Source of the DNA: a virus
IMG/VR virus record: IMGVR_UViG_3300028394_000055
Coordinates: 1 to 64,000 of that record
Length of the DNA: 64,000 nt
Direction: 5' to 3' (one strand)
In this document: positions 1 to 8,632 of the stretch, one piece after another
Numbering within the stretch: the stretch's first letter is position 1
Layout: each line of letters begins with the position of its first letter
Translations under genes and position numbers: made by a program
Notes under the pieces: generated by a model
Told to the model about the DNA's origin: nothing
Database searches by the model: none
Seen by the model: only the letters and a program-made list of their open reading frames with translations

Positions 1-1713
1 CAATTACCTATACAATCAGGTGTCGGAAAAACTGCATTTATTTCTACAGGTAGTAATGGAAATCTTTTACAATATAATTTTAGTTCATCAACTAGTACTG
101 CAACCTGGGTATCTACTACTTCATTATATGTCGGATATTCTACTTCATTGGCAGGCGGCACTCTTCAATCAATACATTATCAATCTAGTACTGGTACTAC
201 ATCATTCTTAGCAGCGTCTACTAGTGGATGGATATTATCAACTAACGGAACAGGTGCTGCTCCTACCTGGATTAACCCTTCTACTCTTTCTCCAGGAGGT
301 CTTACAGTTCAGGCAAATGTTTCGGCATTTGAATATGTAGTAGGAGTAGGTGCGGCTGGATCAGCACAAACAGCTTACATTGCTACAACCAGTAGTGGTC
401 AATTTGGATTTAATGCTAGTACGGGATTTGTGGGGTTGGGAACAACTAGTCCTGTATCTAAACTAACCGTTGTCGAAACAGGTGGGTTAGCAAGTCAAAT
501 AAGAATTGAAGGTCATGAAAATTCAGGTATTGCAATAGTTACTCCCACATACGCCCAACCTGGTTTTGTAGGATATGACGGCAGCGGCAATATTGGTATA
601 AAACAAAATAATCAAACTAAAGGACTATACTTTAGCAATTATTTAGGTCCTAATCGTATATATATTACCGCCAATGGTGGTATAAGTTTTAATGGAACTT
701 CTAACTACGGATCACAATATCAAATATTACAAAGTAATGGTGATTTGCCACCAACCTGGATAAGTGTAGGTGCATTAACTGCTGTTAGTTCTGCAACACA
801 GGTTAATACTGTAGCAACTACAACTAATGCTGTATACTATCCAACATTTGTCAGTGCTAATAATAGTAGCCCTACTGCAATGGCGGAGTATACTACGAGT
901 AGTTTTACAATTAATCCAAATACTGGTTTCCTCGGTGTTAATCTAAGTTCAAATCCAAACACTGGGATGTCAAATATATTCGGTGTGGGCGGAAGTATAG
1001 TAGCAGGCATAGCAGTAAGTACAGCAGGTACCGTTTTATTACAAGGAAAGTATGGTGCAGGAGCTCTTACTACATTTGGAACTGAATATAGTAGTGGTGG
1101 TCCTGTATTGGGATGCTATGTATATCCGTCAAACGCTGCTGCCGGAGCATTCTTAAGTTCTTATGCATCATCGATAAGTAGAGGTGCATACACTATTGCA
1201 GGTGGAACGCATAACTGGTATGTTGGTGCAAGTCAAGCAATAGCCGTTGGTAGTGCGGTAACAATGACCAATCCTATGATATTAAATGCTAGTGGTTTGC
1301 AAGCAATTAGCTTAGGAGTAGGAACAGCACCAAGTGGTACAACAGGTGAAATACGTGCAACAAATGAAATTACAGCATATTATAGTTCTGATGCTAGATT
1401 AAAAGAAAATATTACACCTATTGAAGATCCTATCAAAATGTTGGAGCAAATACGTGGAGTATATTTTGATTGGACTGATGAACATATTGAACGCCGCGGC
1501 GGAGAAGATGGATATTTTGTACGCAAACACGATATTGGAGTCATAGCACAAGAAGTTGAAGCAATTTTACCAGAAATTGTAGCCACTAGAGAAGATGGCT
1601 TCAAAGCAGTTAAATACGAGAAGATGGTTCCTTTGTTAATTGAAACAATAAAGGCACAGCAAAGGCAAATTGACCAGATTCAGGCCAGCCTGGCAAAACT
1701 GGTCAATAAATAG
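1..1713 (+). CDS. Tail fibre/spike with C-terminal S74 autochaperone (5' partial)
   Basis: The frame is open from base 1, so the gene starts outside the window; at least 570 residues are present. Most of it is Ser/Thr/Gly/Ala-rich with short irregular repeats, as in trimeric fibre shafts. The last ~110 residues begin SSDARLKENITPI and continue with GVIAQEVE and a helical tail. This is the Peptidase_S74 intramolecular chaperone, which in known fibres helps trimerise the shaft and then cleaves itself off at the Ser of SDARLKENI. The Ser and the Lys of this motif are both present. The protein probably acts at the virion surface in receptor contact. Function of the domain is established knowledge; the exact fibre identity is not determined. 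Confidence 0.88.
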   Translation, partial: QLPIQSGVGKTAFISTGSNGNLLQYNFSSSTSTATWVSTTSLYVGYSTSLAGGTLQSIHYQSSTGTTSFLAASTSGWILSTNGTGAAPTWINPSTLSPGGLTVQANVSAFEYVVGVGAAGSAQTAYIATTSSGQFGFNASTGFVGLGTTSPVSKLTVVETGGLASQIRIEGHENSGIAIVTPTYAQPGFVGYDGSGNIGIKQNNQTKGLYFSNYLGPNRIYITANGGISFNGTSNYGSQYQILQSNGDLPPTWISVGALTAVSSATQVNTVATTTNAVYYPTFVSANNSSPTAMAEYTTSSFTINPNTGFLGVNLSSNPNTGMSNIFGVGGSIVAGIAVSTAGTVLLQGKYGAGALTTFGTEYSSGGPVLGCYVYPSNAAAGAFLSSYASSISRGAYTIAGGTHNWYVGASQAIAVGSAVTMTNPMILNASGLQAISLGVGTAPSGTTGEIRATNEITAYYSSDARLKENITPIEDPIKMLEQIRGVYFDWTDEHIERRGGEDGYFVRKHDIGVIAQEVEAILPEIVATREDGFKAVKYEKMVPLLIETIKAQQRQIDQIQASLAKLVNK

Positions 1714-1733
1714 GAGGCCGATAGAGGAAAATT

Positions 1734-1961
1734 ATGGCAACAGCGTTACCAGGTACAGGCAGTCCAATATCATTTGGACAAGTTAATAGGGTGTTTACAA
1801 ATAAAACCCCCGGTGTGGCTCCGGATGCACCCGGCGGCGGGCAAAATATCAAACTTAGTTCTGTATTAGGTAGTAATTCGACATATACTATTAATCAAAC
1901 TGCTGGCACACAAATTAAATTTGCAGCAACATTCGGCGGAAAAATAGGACCCTATGCATAA
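1734..1961 (+). CDS. Small structural-type protein, unknown
   Basis: A 75-residue product starting MATALPGTG, with a GAGGAAAA ribosome site just upstream. It lies 20 bases after the fibre gene and 3 bases before the next gene, so it is probably co-transcribed. It is Gly/Thr/Asn-rich, with no Cys, no membrane segment and no motif I recognise. The start ISFGQVNRVF resembles the opening of short phage virion proteins, but I cannot assign a role. Confidence 0.7.
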   Translation: MATALPGTGSPISFGQVNRVFTNKTPGVAPDAPGGGQNIKLSSVLGSNSTYTINQTAGTQIKFAATFGGKIGPYA

Positions 1962-1964
1962 ACT

Positions 1965-2435
1965 ATGAAACAAGAACAAATCAAAGATGTATTATCCAGC
2001 ATCAACTCAGGACCCAGTAAATGGGAATTGGATACCATTATATGGAATGATCGATTATCTAATCCAGAAATTCTAATAAATTTTTTATTAAGAATACAAG
2101 AATTACAAGCAATTAAAAAAAGATCTGCATCTCTTCAACAAGAATTAGATTTTTTATTAGATCTATTAGACGATATAGAAGACACCGATGTTGAAGTATT
2201 GATTAATAGAACTGATAACGATGCTCGAGATGCATTTATTGAAGAATTAGCAAAGGTTAGTGCAATTGAAGTATTAACTGGCGGAAAATTATCATTTGAA
2301 ACTATGAATACTGCTTGCAAACTCAGCCCTAATGACTTTATACTATGTGCTAAACGTACTCAAGATTTGATCAATGCTATTCAGGGATTGGCAATCAAAG
2401 GTGAAACACTTAGTAATGATGTTGCAGGCGCATGA
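1965..2435 (+). CDS. Helical acidic protein, unknown
   Basis: 156 residues, mostly predicted helix with a Leu/Asp-rich central part (LDFLLDLLDDIEDTDVEVL) suggesting a coiled coil or assembly interface. No catalytic motif is visible. The stop overlaps the start of the glycosyltransferase-like gene (ATGA), indicating translational coupling. Its position after a fibre gene makes a fibre assembly or chaperone role possible; this is inference only. Confidence 0.75.
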   Translation: MKQEQIKDVLSSINSGPSKWELDTIIWNDRLSNPEILINFLLRIQELQAIKKRSASLQQELDFLLDLLDDIEDTDVEVLINRTDNDARDAFIEELAKVSAIEVLTGGKLSFETMNTACKLSPNDFILCAKRTQDLINAIQGLAIKGETLSNDVAGA

Positions 2436-3085
2436 AAAAGAAATCAGTATTTTCAACAAGTAAATGGTCAAGTAAAAAAGGTAAATTAGCAGTCTGTATC
2501 CCATGTAGGGATACGTTGCATTCTGCCCATGCTATGGCGTTGGTTGAACTAGTTAAGTTTAACACTATGAATGATATAGACACTCATGTCTTTATGGATG
2601 CTAGTACTATATTGCTTACACAACGAGAACGGCTTGCTACTATGGCAGTTGATCTAGGAGCAGAATATACCTTATGGTTAGATAGTGATATGGTATTTCC
2701 TGCTACGACTGCTGTTCGATTACTAATGCATGAGGAAGATATTGTAGCAGCAAACTACATTCGCCGTCAATTACCGGCTAAAGGTGTAGCATACGAAACT
2801 ATTGGTGACTGGGAAAATCCTTTAGATTTTGATATATATGATGGATTAGTTCCTGTTGAGGGTGTGGGCATGGGCTGTATGTTAATGAAAACAGAAATAT
2901 TTACTGAATTACCCAAACCTTGGTTTGATTTTCAATGGAGTCCTCAATCAAATGATTTTTTAGGTGAAGATATGATATTATGCCAAAAAATTTCAAATAC
3001 AGGACGTACAATCAAAATTGATACTGTACTCAGTCAAGAAATGCGCCATTTAGGTACATGGGCATTTGGACCAGATTTAATATGA
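2432..3085 (+). CDS. GT-A type glycosyltransferase-like protein
   Basis: 217 residues. After a basic N-terminus comes a Rossmann-like start, LAVCIPCRDTLHSAHAMAL, and then LWLDSDMVFP with a DxD motif at residues 84-86, the metal and nucleotide-sugar binding signature of GT-A enzymes. The protein is short and lacks an obvious acceptor domain. It is coupled by ATGA overlaps to the genes on both sides. It may glycosylate a virion or host component; the acceptor cannot be inferred. Confidence 0.75.
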   Translation: MKKKSVFSTSKWSSKKGKLAVCIPCRDTLHSAHAMALVELVKFNTMNDIDTHVFMDASTILLTQRERLATMAVDLGAEYTLWLDSDMVFPATTAVRLLMHEEDIVAANYIRRQLPAKGVAYETIGDWENPLDFDIYDGLVPVEGVGMGCMLMKTEIFTELPKPWFDFQWSPQSNDFLGEDMILCQKISNTGRTIKIDTVLSQEMRHLGTWAFGPDLI

Positions 3086-3699
3086 CATTTTTAGTAAATT
3101 CAAATGTAATACATGCACCCGCGTATGTACATGACATTGAAGATACAGTTATTAATGATTTAATTTTTGGACCAAAGTTTCCGTGGTATTGGCAAGACTG
3201 TCAAATACCAAGAGATGATGAAACACTAAAGAATGAAGTTCCGATAGAAATACGTGATAATATAAAATTTTATAATGGTCCATATTTAAGTAATATATTA
3301 TTAAAACGTGCTGAATTAGAAACAGAAAAACATACTGAACGTCCGAATGATCACTATAGTATATATTGGAGAATGTTTTTAGAAATATTTCATAGATTTA
3401 CTATTGAAAATAATATAAAATATACAAATATATTTCGAGCAAACTTAAATCTAACTTGGCATAGCAGTAACCTACATACGGCTCCTCACTTAGATCACGA
3501 GTGGCCACATAATAATTTTATTATGTATTTGAATGATTGTGTAGATGGCGAAACTATAATATGGCCCGATAATTTTTTAACCAGTTATATTATTCCGTGT
3601 GTAAAACATACAGCAGTAACGTTTAAGCAGAATTGGCATGCACAAAGATATCCAGCGCCTGGAACAAAACGAATTTCGTTTGTTCTAACTTATATATAA
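3082..3699 (+). CDS. 2-oxoglutarate/Fe(II)-dependent oxygenase
   Basis: 205 residues from the ATG that overlaps the upstream stop (ATGA); an earlier in-frame ATG at 3058 lies inside the preceding gene. The iron triad is readable as H136-x-D138 (APHLDHEW) and H186 (WHAQRYP), with R197 (GTKRISFVL) in the position of the 2OG-binding arginine. This is the double-stranded beta-helix dioxygenase pattern; phage members hydroxylate proteins or small molecules. Substrate unknown. A second, differently built 2OG oxygenase lies at 58401-59000. Confidence 0.85.
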   Translation: MTFLVNSNVIHAPAYVHDIEDTVINDLIFGPKFPWYWQDCQIPRDDETLKNEVPIEIRDNIKFYNGPYLSNILLKRAELETEKHTERPNDHYSIYWRMFLEIFHRFTIENNIKYTNIFRANLNLTWHSSNLHTAPHLDHEWPHNNFIMYLNDCVDGETIIWPDNFLTSYIIPCVKHTAVTFKQNWHAQRYPAPGTKRISFVLTYI

Positions 3700-4140
3700 T
3701 TATAGTAGATCTAATAATAATTCAAGTTTAGCCTGAATAATTTTATTGCTAAAAGAATTCTTTACACCTCTATGTAAAGGTTTAGGCCATTGATCATAAC
3801 TTGACCAAGCATATCCTGCATGTTCGTCATTTAATGCAGGAATAAACTCTCGATCAACAAGTAATACATATGTGTTATATTGAAAATTTTGATCATTACT
3901 TACAAATAATTCTAACGGAATTACTTTTCTAATTGTGGGCGTTTTTCCTACCTCTTCTGCAATTTCTCGTTTTAGGGCATCAAATGGAGTAGTATCGTTG
4001 GGTTCTTTTTTGCCGCCAACAAATCCCCAAGTACCTGCTGTTTTAGCCTGTGTTCTTGATAGTAATAAAAAGCGTTTAGTATCTTTTGCTAGAAATAAAC
4101 CGCCACTGCAAATAATTTGATTTAAAGTATTAGACGCCAT
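3700..4140 (-). CDS. Nudix hydrolase
   Basis: 146 residues. A nudix box lies at about residues 42-65, GGKKEPNDTT followed by the catalytic helix REIAEEVG (58-65). Relative to MutT the stretch between the GG and RE parts has one extra residue, so the usual first Glu is replaced by Asp/Thr. Nudix enzymes cleave nucleoside diphosphates linked to another group. The start overlaps the 3' end of gp15 by 19 bases, so it is the last gene of the gp14-gp15-nudix minus-strand unit. Confidence 0.85.
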   Translation of the reverse strand: MASNTLNQIICSGGLFLAKDTKRFLLLSRTQAKTAGTWGFVGGKKEPNDTTPFDALKREIAEEVGKTPTIRKVIPLELFVSNDQNFQYNTYVLLVDREFIPALNDEHAGYAWSSYDQWPKPLHRGVKNSFSNKIIQAKLELLLDLL

Positions 4141-5534
4141 AATTGAGGATCATATATACCTTCATAACTCTTACTCCATGCACTATTTTCCCATTTGTAT
4201 TGAGTATTAGTATATGAATTAGTTATGTAAATTACCCCAGAATGTGTTGCTGAACTGAAAATAATATTCCATGCGGTGCCATTCCATTCTATTATATCAT
4301 TAGCAAATGCTTGAAAGTCTGATTGATCAATATTTTTCCATACAATAGAACCAAAAAACCCTGGCTGACCAAATAGAGGATTAATATCTTCTAAAATTAA
4401 ATATCGTGTACCCGCAGCAACACTAGTAGGATTATATGTGTCTGGATTTATTACAGCATCTACACTACCTCTACCAACAGGATTGTATATACTAGTAATT
4501 GTAGTATTACTAGGTATAGTATCCGGATCTATGTTTAAACGCATGGCAAAGTCATCACTTGGATCAAGACTAATATGTGCTACGACTTCATTATTATCTG
4601 CTTGTGCAAATCTTAACTGACTTAGTCCTGCTCTAAATTTTCCAGGATATAAATCTAATATTTTTAACCAAGAAGCAATATTTTTAGGAGATGTTACATC
4701 TATATTATCACCTTGTCCGTTGGGATTTATTAATCTTGCAGTATTGTTTAATACTAATAAACTAAAATTACCCGGGGTAACAGTTATAGTAGTATCAGGA
4801 GATATATTTGCAAATACACTTGATGCTCCTTCAATATCATATTTGGCTGCAATCGCACCTTGTGCAGTTTCAGAAAATATATTAGATATAATTTTAGTAA
4901 TAACACCCAATTTCTTAACTTTAGCAGGAGGCGTGATCCATATAGGCGTATGAAAAGTTAAATTCATTATATCAATATCTTCAGTTGCTCCTTGGGGTAT
5001 TTGACGACTAGACCATGTAATATTATCTAATGTAACTACACTAAGACTAGTCCAGTCAACATAATTATCTGTTGTTTGTATTTCAAAACTAGGGTTGAAA
5101 AAGACAATCAATTGTTCCCATATTTGTAATTTTTGATCAGTATTTGATGACCAAATATCCGCTGATAATGTTAGTTTAAACGGACTTGGCATTATACGTT
5201 CAATGGTGTAGTTGCTGCCTTGGGTGTTTAAATATTGATTATTATTTTCGTCAAAAGCACGTTCTTTTATGTTAATTTTACTAATAAATGTTGGATCTTG
5301 AAGTCGATCTCGGTCAAAATTTAACTCTTTTACATAGCAGGCAATAAATGGCGCACTAGGGATAGTATTCTCACTATTCTTCTTAAGTATTTGACCAACT
5401 TGTCTGGTCATATCTCCATACCTAACAGGAACCTGCACAATATTACCTTTAGAATCTTTGTATCCAAAGTTGCTTAGTATCTGAATAAATTGTGCAAGGT
5501 ATCTACGTACCTGACCGTCATAAAAATAGTCCAT
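4122..5534 (-). CDS. 15: Tail sheath terminator/stabiliser, T4 gp15-like
   Basis: 470 residues. The N-terminus MDYFYDGQVRRYLAQF, then VPVRYGDMTRQ, PFIACYV and PSPFKLTLSADIWS, follows the order of conserved blocks in T4 gp15, the ring that caps the tail at the head-proximal end. The first ~220 residues correspond to gp15. The remaining ~250 form an extension with beta-rich and Asn/Thr-rich segments not present in T4 (272 residues). It starts 1 base after gp14 and belongs to the same minus-strand unit. Confidence 0.82.
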   Translation of the reverse strand: MDYFYDGQVRRYLAQFIQILSNFGYKDSKGNIVQVPVRYGDMTRQVGQILKKNSENTIPSAPFIACYVKELNFDRDRLQDPTFISKINIKERAFDENNNQYLNTQGSNYTIERIMPSPFKLTLSADIWSSNTDQKLQIWEQLIVFFNPSFEIQTTDNYVDWTSLSVVTLDNITWSSRQIPQGATEDIDIMNLTFHTPIWITPPAKVKKLGVITKIISNIFSETAQGAIAAKYDIEGASSVFANISPDTTITVTPGNFSLLVLNNTARLINPNGQGDNIDVTSPKNIASWLKILDLYPGKFRAGLSQLRFAQADNNEVVAHISLDPSDDFAMRLNIDPDTIPSNTTITSIYNPVGRGSVDAVINPDTYNPTSVAAGTRYLILEDINPLFGQPGFFGSIVWKNIDQSDFQAFANDIIEWNGTAWNIIFSSATHSGVIYITNSYTNTQYKWENSAWSKSYEGIYDPQLWRLIL

Positions 5535-5535
5535 A

Positions 5536-6729
5536 TTAATTGTCTGCTCTTGGTTTTAGTACTTTGCTTAATGCTTGTTTTTCTACAACAACTTCACCTG
5601 CAATGGTTGCTGTATTTGTATTATTAATAAAACTTGATTTAAGTTTTCTTCTTACTAGTAATGGGTTATCAGTTTGTGTTTCACCTAATGTGCTAGTGGT
5701 CATCCTTACATTGTCTTCATACTTAATCCAATGTAATCCATCGTATCTAAATAATCTATTAGGTAAGTAATCTGTTCTTAAAAAGAATTGGCCTTCAATT
5801 GCAGTACTAGGAAATGTAATACCAAAACCATATGGTATTCCATCTGGAGGTATACCGTCACCTGTTAAGTATCCTATATAATAATTTTTATTAGGTGTTG
5901 CTAACATTGCACTAGCATCAAGTAATTCAGAACTAGCATCTATGTTTTCTATAGATGTGTCTTCTGGTGTTGCAAGTCCGTTAGTAGCAGTGCTAACAGG
6001 GACTACATAAAATTGTTCAGTTTTATATCCACTTTTTTCAACATCTGCCTGGGCCTGCTGAATAATTTGATTATTAATTTCTAAATTTTTCTTATAAGTT
6101 GATAGCATGTCACGTAATGTACTACCGTCTTCTGCTCCGCTATCGGCATCAAGTATTTCTTTAAATTCCTGACTATCAACAAGTGGAGAACATTTTGCTC
6201 TAATTAAATGAGGATACCAAGTTTGACTGTAACCACTAGAAGGGCGTGTTACTTCTGATACCACATAAAATCTTCTTAATGCTACAAGACTATCATCAAG
6301 GGCATATTCATCTTTTAAGTGGGGTAATTCTATAACATCACCTGCCATTATCTTTCTCCCCAATGCATCAACATTACCTTTAAGATGAAAGTTAATCATG
6401 ATATTATCATTGTTTAAAAACAATCCAAACTGACTTAAATTGAAGTCAAGATCTTGCATAGTATAGATGCCACGAATAACATACACATCTGGAGAATAAT
6501 GACGATCTCTATTTTCCATAAACAATAAGTCCTGTATCCCTAGTTCAGGAATAGCATTGGAATTATTAGGAACAGTGGGTGTGCTGGCTCCTTCTTCGGG
6601 ATTCATTGGACCTAGATATTTGTGTATAAACACATCTGTCCCGCCCACTTGGAATTCTTCGTTAATTATACGATCTATAAATCTATAATCATTGCCCTTT
6701 TCCGGGCGGTACATTGAAAGTCTTGGCAT
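5536..6729 (-). CDS. 14: Neck protein, T4 gp14-like
   Basis: 397 residues. The segment FGLFLNNDNIMINFH...GDVIELPHL...RRFYVVSEV matches the layout of gp14 neck proteins (FGM...V.L.I...GDLIYFP). These form part of the connector between head and tail. The C-terminal third carries a linker and a segment with PPDGIPYGFG, longer than T4 gp14 (256 residues). It is transcribed away from gp13 from a 28-base divergent promoter region, unlike T4 where 13-14-15 share one strand. Confidence 0.75.
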   Translation of the reverse strand: MPRLSMYRPEKGNDYRFIDRIINEEFQVGGTDVFIHKYLGPMNPEEGASTPTVPNNSNAIPELGIQDLLFMENRDRHYSPDVYVIRGIYTMQDLDFNLSQFGLFLNNDNIMINFHLKGNVDALGRKIMAGDVIELPHLKDEYALDDSLVALRRFYVVSEVTRPSSGYSQTWYPHLIRAKCSPLVDSQEFKEILDADSGAEDGSTLRDMLSTYKKNLEINNQIIQQAQADVEKSGYKTEQFYVVPVSTATNGLATPEDTSIENIDASSELLDASAMLATPNKNYYIGYLTGDGIPPDGIPYGFGITFPSTAIEGQFFLRTDYLPNRLFRYDGLHWIKYEDNVRMTTSTLGETQTDNPLLVRRKLKSSFINNTNTATIAGEVVVEKQALSKVLKPRADN

Positions 6730-6736
6730 AGTATTC

Positions 6737-6744
6737 TATTTATC
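6737..6744 (-). promoter_or_regulatory. Late promoter box (gp14-gp15-nudix)
   Basis: GATAAATA on the minus strand ends 7 bases before the gp14 start codon; no Shine-Dalgarno lies between. It sits next to, and diverges from, the gp13 box. Confidence 0.6.
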
Positions 6745-6745
6745 G

Positions 6746-6752
6746 CTAAATA
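6746..6752 (+). promoter_or_regulatory. Late promoter box (gp13)
   Basis: CTAAATA, 5 bases before the gp13 ATG, matching the core of the T4 late consensus TATAAATA. With a start site about 6 bases downstream the mRNA would begin at or near the start codon. Confidence 0.6.
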
Positions 6753-6757
6753 TTAGT

Positions 6758-7516
6758 ATGACTGAGAACGAAAACGAACGCCAAAAAATAGTAGAATACG
6801 TCAAAACAATGTTAGGTTCGGGCATGGTTGATGTTGAACTTGATCCTGTACATTATAATACTGCTATTGATAGGGCATTGGCTAAATTCCGCCAACGCAG
6901 CAGCAATGCCGCCGAAGAAAGTTTTGGATTTTTAACATTGGAATTAGACCAAAATGAATATACACTTCCTCGAGAAGTAACTAATGTACGTCAGATTTTC
7001 CGTCGTAGCATTGGTAGTAGAAGTGGTGGCGGGCAGGGCGGCTCACTATACGAGCCATTTAATCTAGCATATTCTAATACATATTTACTAACTTCGAGTA
7101 ATATGGGAGGATTGGCAACATATTATGCTTTTGCTAGTTATCAAAAGTTAGTAGGTAAGATGTTTGGTAGCGAAATTAACTTTACATTTAATAAAACTAC
7201 TAAAAAACTTACTATAATGCAACGTCCAAGGGCGGAAGAAGAAGTCATGCTGTGGTTATATAACTATCGCCCAGATTTTAATTTAATGCAAGATCAGTTT
7301 GCGGGACAATGGCTTAAAGATTATTCATTAGCAACCGCTAAACTTATGTTAGGCGAGGCTCGTGAAAAGTTTGCCAGTATTGCTGCACCATCCGGGACCA
7401 CACAATTAAACGGTGCCTCCTTAAAAGGTGAAGGCAAGGCTGAAATTGAAAATCTTGAACTTGACCTAGTAAATTACAAAGACGGCGGCACTCCGTTGAC
7501 ATTTGTAATCGGCTAA
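6758..7516 (+). CDS. 13: Neck protein, T4 gp13-like
   Basis: 252 residues from the ATG at 6758 (MTENENERQK). A longer in-frame start at 6692 would run back into the oppositely oriented gp14 gene and is rejected. Blocks typical of gp13: a helical N-terminus with Ala/Arg repeats, the central ATYYAFASYQK, and a C-terminal WLKDYSLATAKLMLGEAREKF followed by TTQLNG and GKAEIENL. Gp13 forms the ring that joins the portal to the tail. Confidence 0.75.
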   Translation: MTENENERQKIVEYVKTMLGSGMVDVELDPVHYNTAIDRALAKFRQRSSNAAEESFGFLTLELDQNEYTLPREVTNVRQIFRRSIGSRSGGGQGGSLYEPFNLAYSNTYLLTSSNMGGLATYYAFASYQKLVGKMFGSEINFTFNKTTKKLTIMQRPRAEEEVMLWLYNYRPDFNLMQDQFAGQWLKDYSLATAKLMLGEAREKFASIAAPSGTTQLNGASLKGEGKAEIENLELDLVNYKDGGTPLTFVIG

Positions 7517-7524
7517 TAAAAATA

Positions 7525-7553
7525 TTGACATTGTAGTCTAAATGTAATAAATT
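7525..7553 (+). promoter_or_regulatory. Probable sigma70 promoter (dNMP kinase)
   Basis: TTGACA at 7525-7530, 17 bases, then TAAATT at 7548-7553 (4 of 6). The start codon follows at 7575 with GGGGATGCT upstream. Confidence 0.5.
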
Positions 7554-7574
7554 GTAGTATTACTTGGGGATGCT

Positions 7575-8201
7575 ATGATCATAGGTTTTGTAGGGTTAAT
7601 TGGCGCAGGCAAAGATACTGCCGCTGATTATTTGGTTAATACACACGGGTTTAGGCGAGATAGTTTTGCCAATACACTTAAAGATGCTGTTTCAGCCGTA
7701 TTTGGATGGGATCGAACTCTACTCGAAGGCCGCACAACAGAAGCCCGAGAATGGCGTGAACAACCCGATGAATGGTGGAGCAATCGACTAGGTAAACCTA
7801 TTACTCCACGCTGGGTTTTACAATATTGGGGCACAGAAGTTTGCCGCCATGGATTCCACGATGATATATGGATTGCCAGTTTAGAAAATAAGATGCGTAA
7901 AACTGGCGATAATATTGTTATTAGTGATGTTCGATTTCCCAATGAAATTAAAGCAATTCACAATGCTGGCGGAAAAGTTATCCGTATTAAACGAGGAGAC
8001 GATCCAAAATGGTTTGACGCCGCTATTGCTTTTAATCGAGGACCTGATGGAAATTCTAGATGGGCCCTTAGTAAACAAAAATTAGAAAAAATGAATATCC
8101 ATGCAAGTGAATATTCATGGGCAGGCAGCAACATTGATCACATGGTTTACAATGATACTACAATTGATTCACTGTTTTTACAAATAAAAAATCTATTATA
8201 G
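7575..8201 (+). CDS. 1: Deoxynucleoside monophosphate kinase, T4 gp1-like
   Basis: 208 residues. A P-loop GLIGAGKDT lies at residues 7-15, followed by the helix AADYL. WVLQYWGTEVCR and IVISDVRFPNEI are hallmark blocks of the T4 gp1 dNMP kinase family. The enzyme phosphorylates dNMPs, including modified dCMP in T4, to supply phage DNA synthesis. It ends tail-to-tail with the HNH-type gene with a 6-base overlap. Confidence 0.9.
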   Translation: MIIGFVGLIGAGKDTAADYLVNTHGFRRDSFANTLKDAVSAVFGWDRTLLEGRTTEAREWREQPDEWWSNRLGKPITPRWVLQYWGTEVCRHGFHDDIWIASLENKMRKTGDNIVISDVRFPNEIKAIHNAGGKVIRIKRGDDPKWFDAAIAFNRGPDGNSRWALSKQKLEKMNIHASEYSWAGSNIDHMVYNDTTIDSLFLQIKNLL

Positions 8202-8534
8202 TCGATCAGGAATAAGATCCCCTTGCCGCCAAGTCAGTTTAAGTTTGTGTAGTATGCGTTGACAGTTGGCACATACTGTTTTAAGATTGGTATATCTACA
8301 ATTAGTTGGATTTCCATCAATGTAGAATACATTAAATTGTTCAATATATTTAGAAGTAAAACCACATTTATCGCATGCGGTTTTCTTTTTGTAGCCTGCT
8401 TTTTCCCATAGTGGAATTCCTTCCTTACGATGACTAGCACAATGGTCACATTTTGATCTATAAAATGTACGACCTTCTTTATAGTAGTTTATAGCAACAG
8501 GTCTTTGACCACATTCTTTACAAAGATTTCTCAT
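8196..8534 (-). CDS. HNH-type endonuclease / zinc-ribbon protein
   Basis: 112 residues. Two Cys pairs occur early (CKEC at 5-8, CDHC), a third in CDKCGF, then FNVFYIDGNPTNCRYTNLKTVCANCQ. The D-G-N...N-L-x-T-V-C-x-x-C order is the HNH metal core with structural zinc Cys. Free-standing HNH proteins of this size are common between T4-type late genes. A DNA-nicking or homing role is likely but not shown. Confidence 0.8.
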   Translation of the reverse strand: MRNLCKECGQRPVAINYYKEGRTFYRSKCDHCASHRKEGIPLWEKAGYKKKTACDKCGFTSKYIEQFNVFYIDGNPTNCRYTNLKTVCANCQRILHKLKLTWRQGDLIPDRL

Positions 8535-8574
8535 TTACGCCCTTTTCACCGCCCTTTTCATTTGTATTTAACCC

Positions 8575-8581
8575 CGTATTT
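8575..8581 (-). promoter_or_regulatory. Possible late promoter box (HNH gene)
   Basis: TTAAATA on the minus strand, 40 bases upstream of the HNH start. The leader between carries a direct repeat of GAAAAGGGCG. Confidence 0.35.
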
Positions 8582-8594
8582 TTTCATATACCTG

Positions 8595-8601
8595 CTAAAT
8601 A
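8595..8601 (+). promoter_or_regulatory. Late promoter box (tail sheath)
   Basis: CTAAATA, 31 bases upstream of the sheath ATG. AGGAG at 8618-8622 gives a normal ribosome site, so this late mRNA has a conventional leader. Confidence 0.65.
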
Positions 8602-8632
8602 AATGAAGCAATCCAATTAGGAGATAGTATAT

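Noticed and set aside
6692-6757. Longer N-terminus for gp13
   Set aside because: It would overlap the oppositely oriented gp14 start and both promoter boxes.
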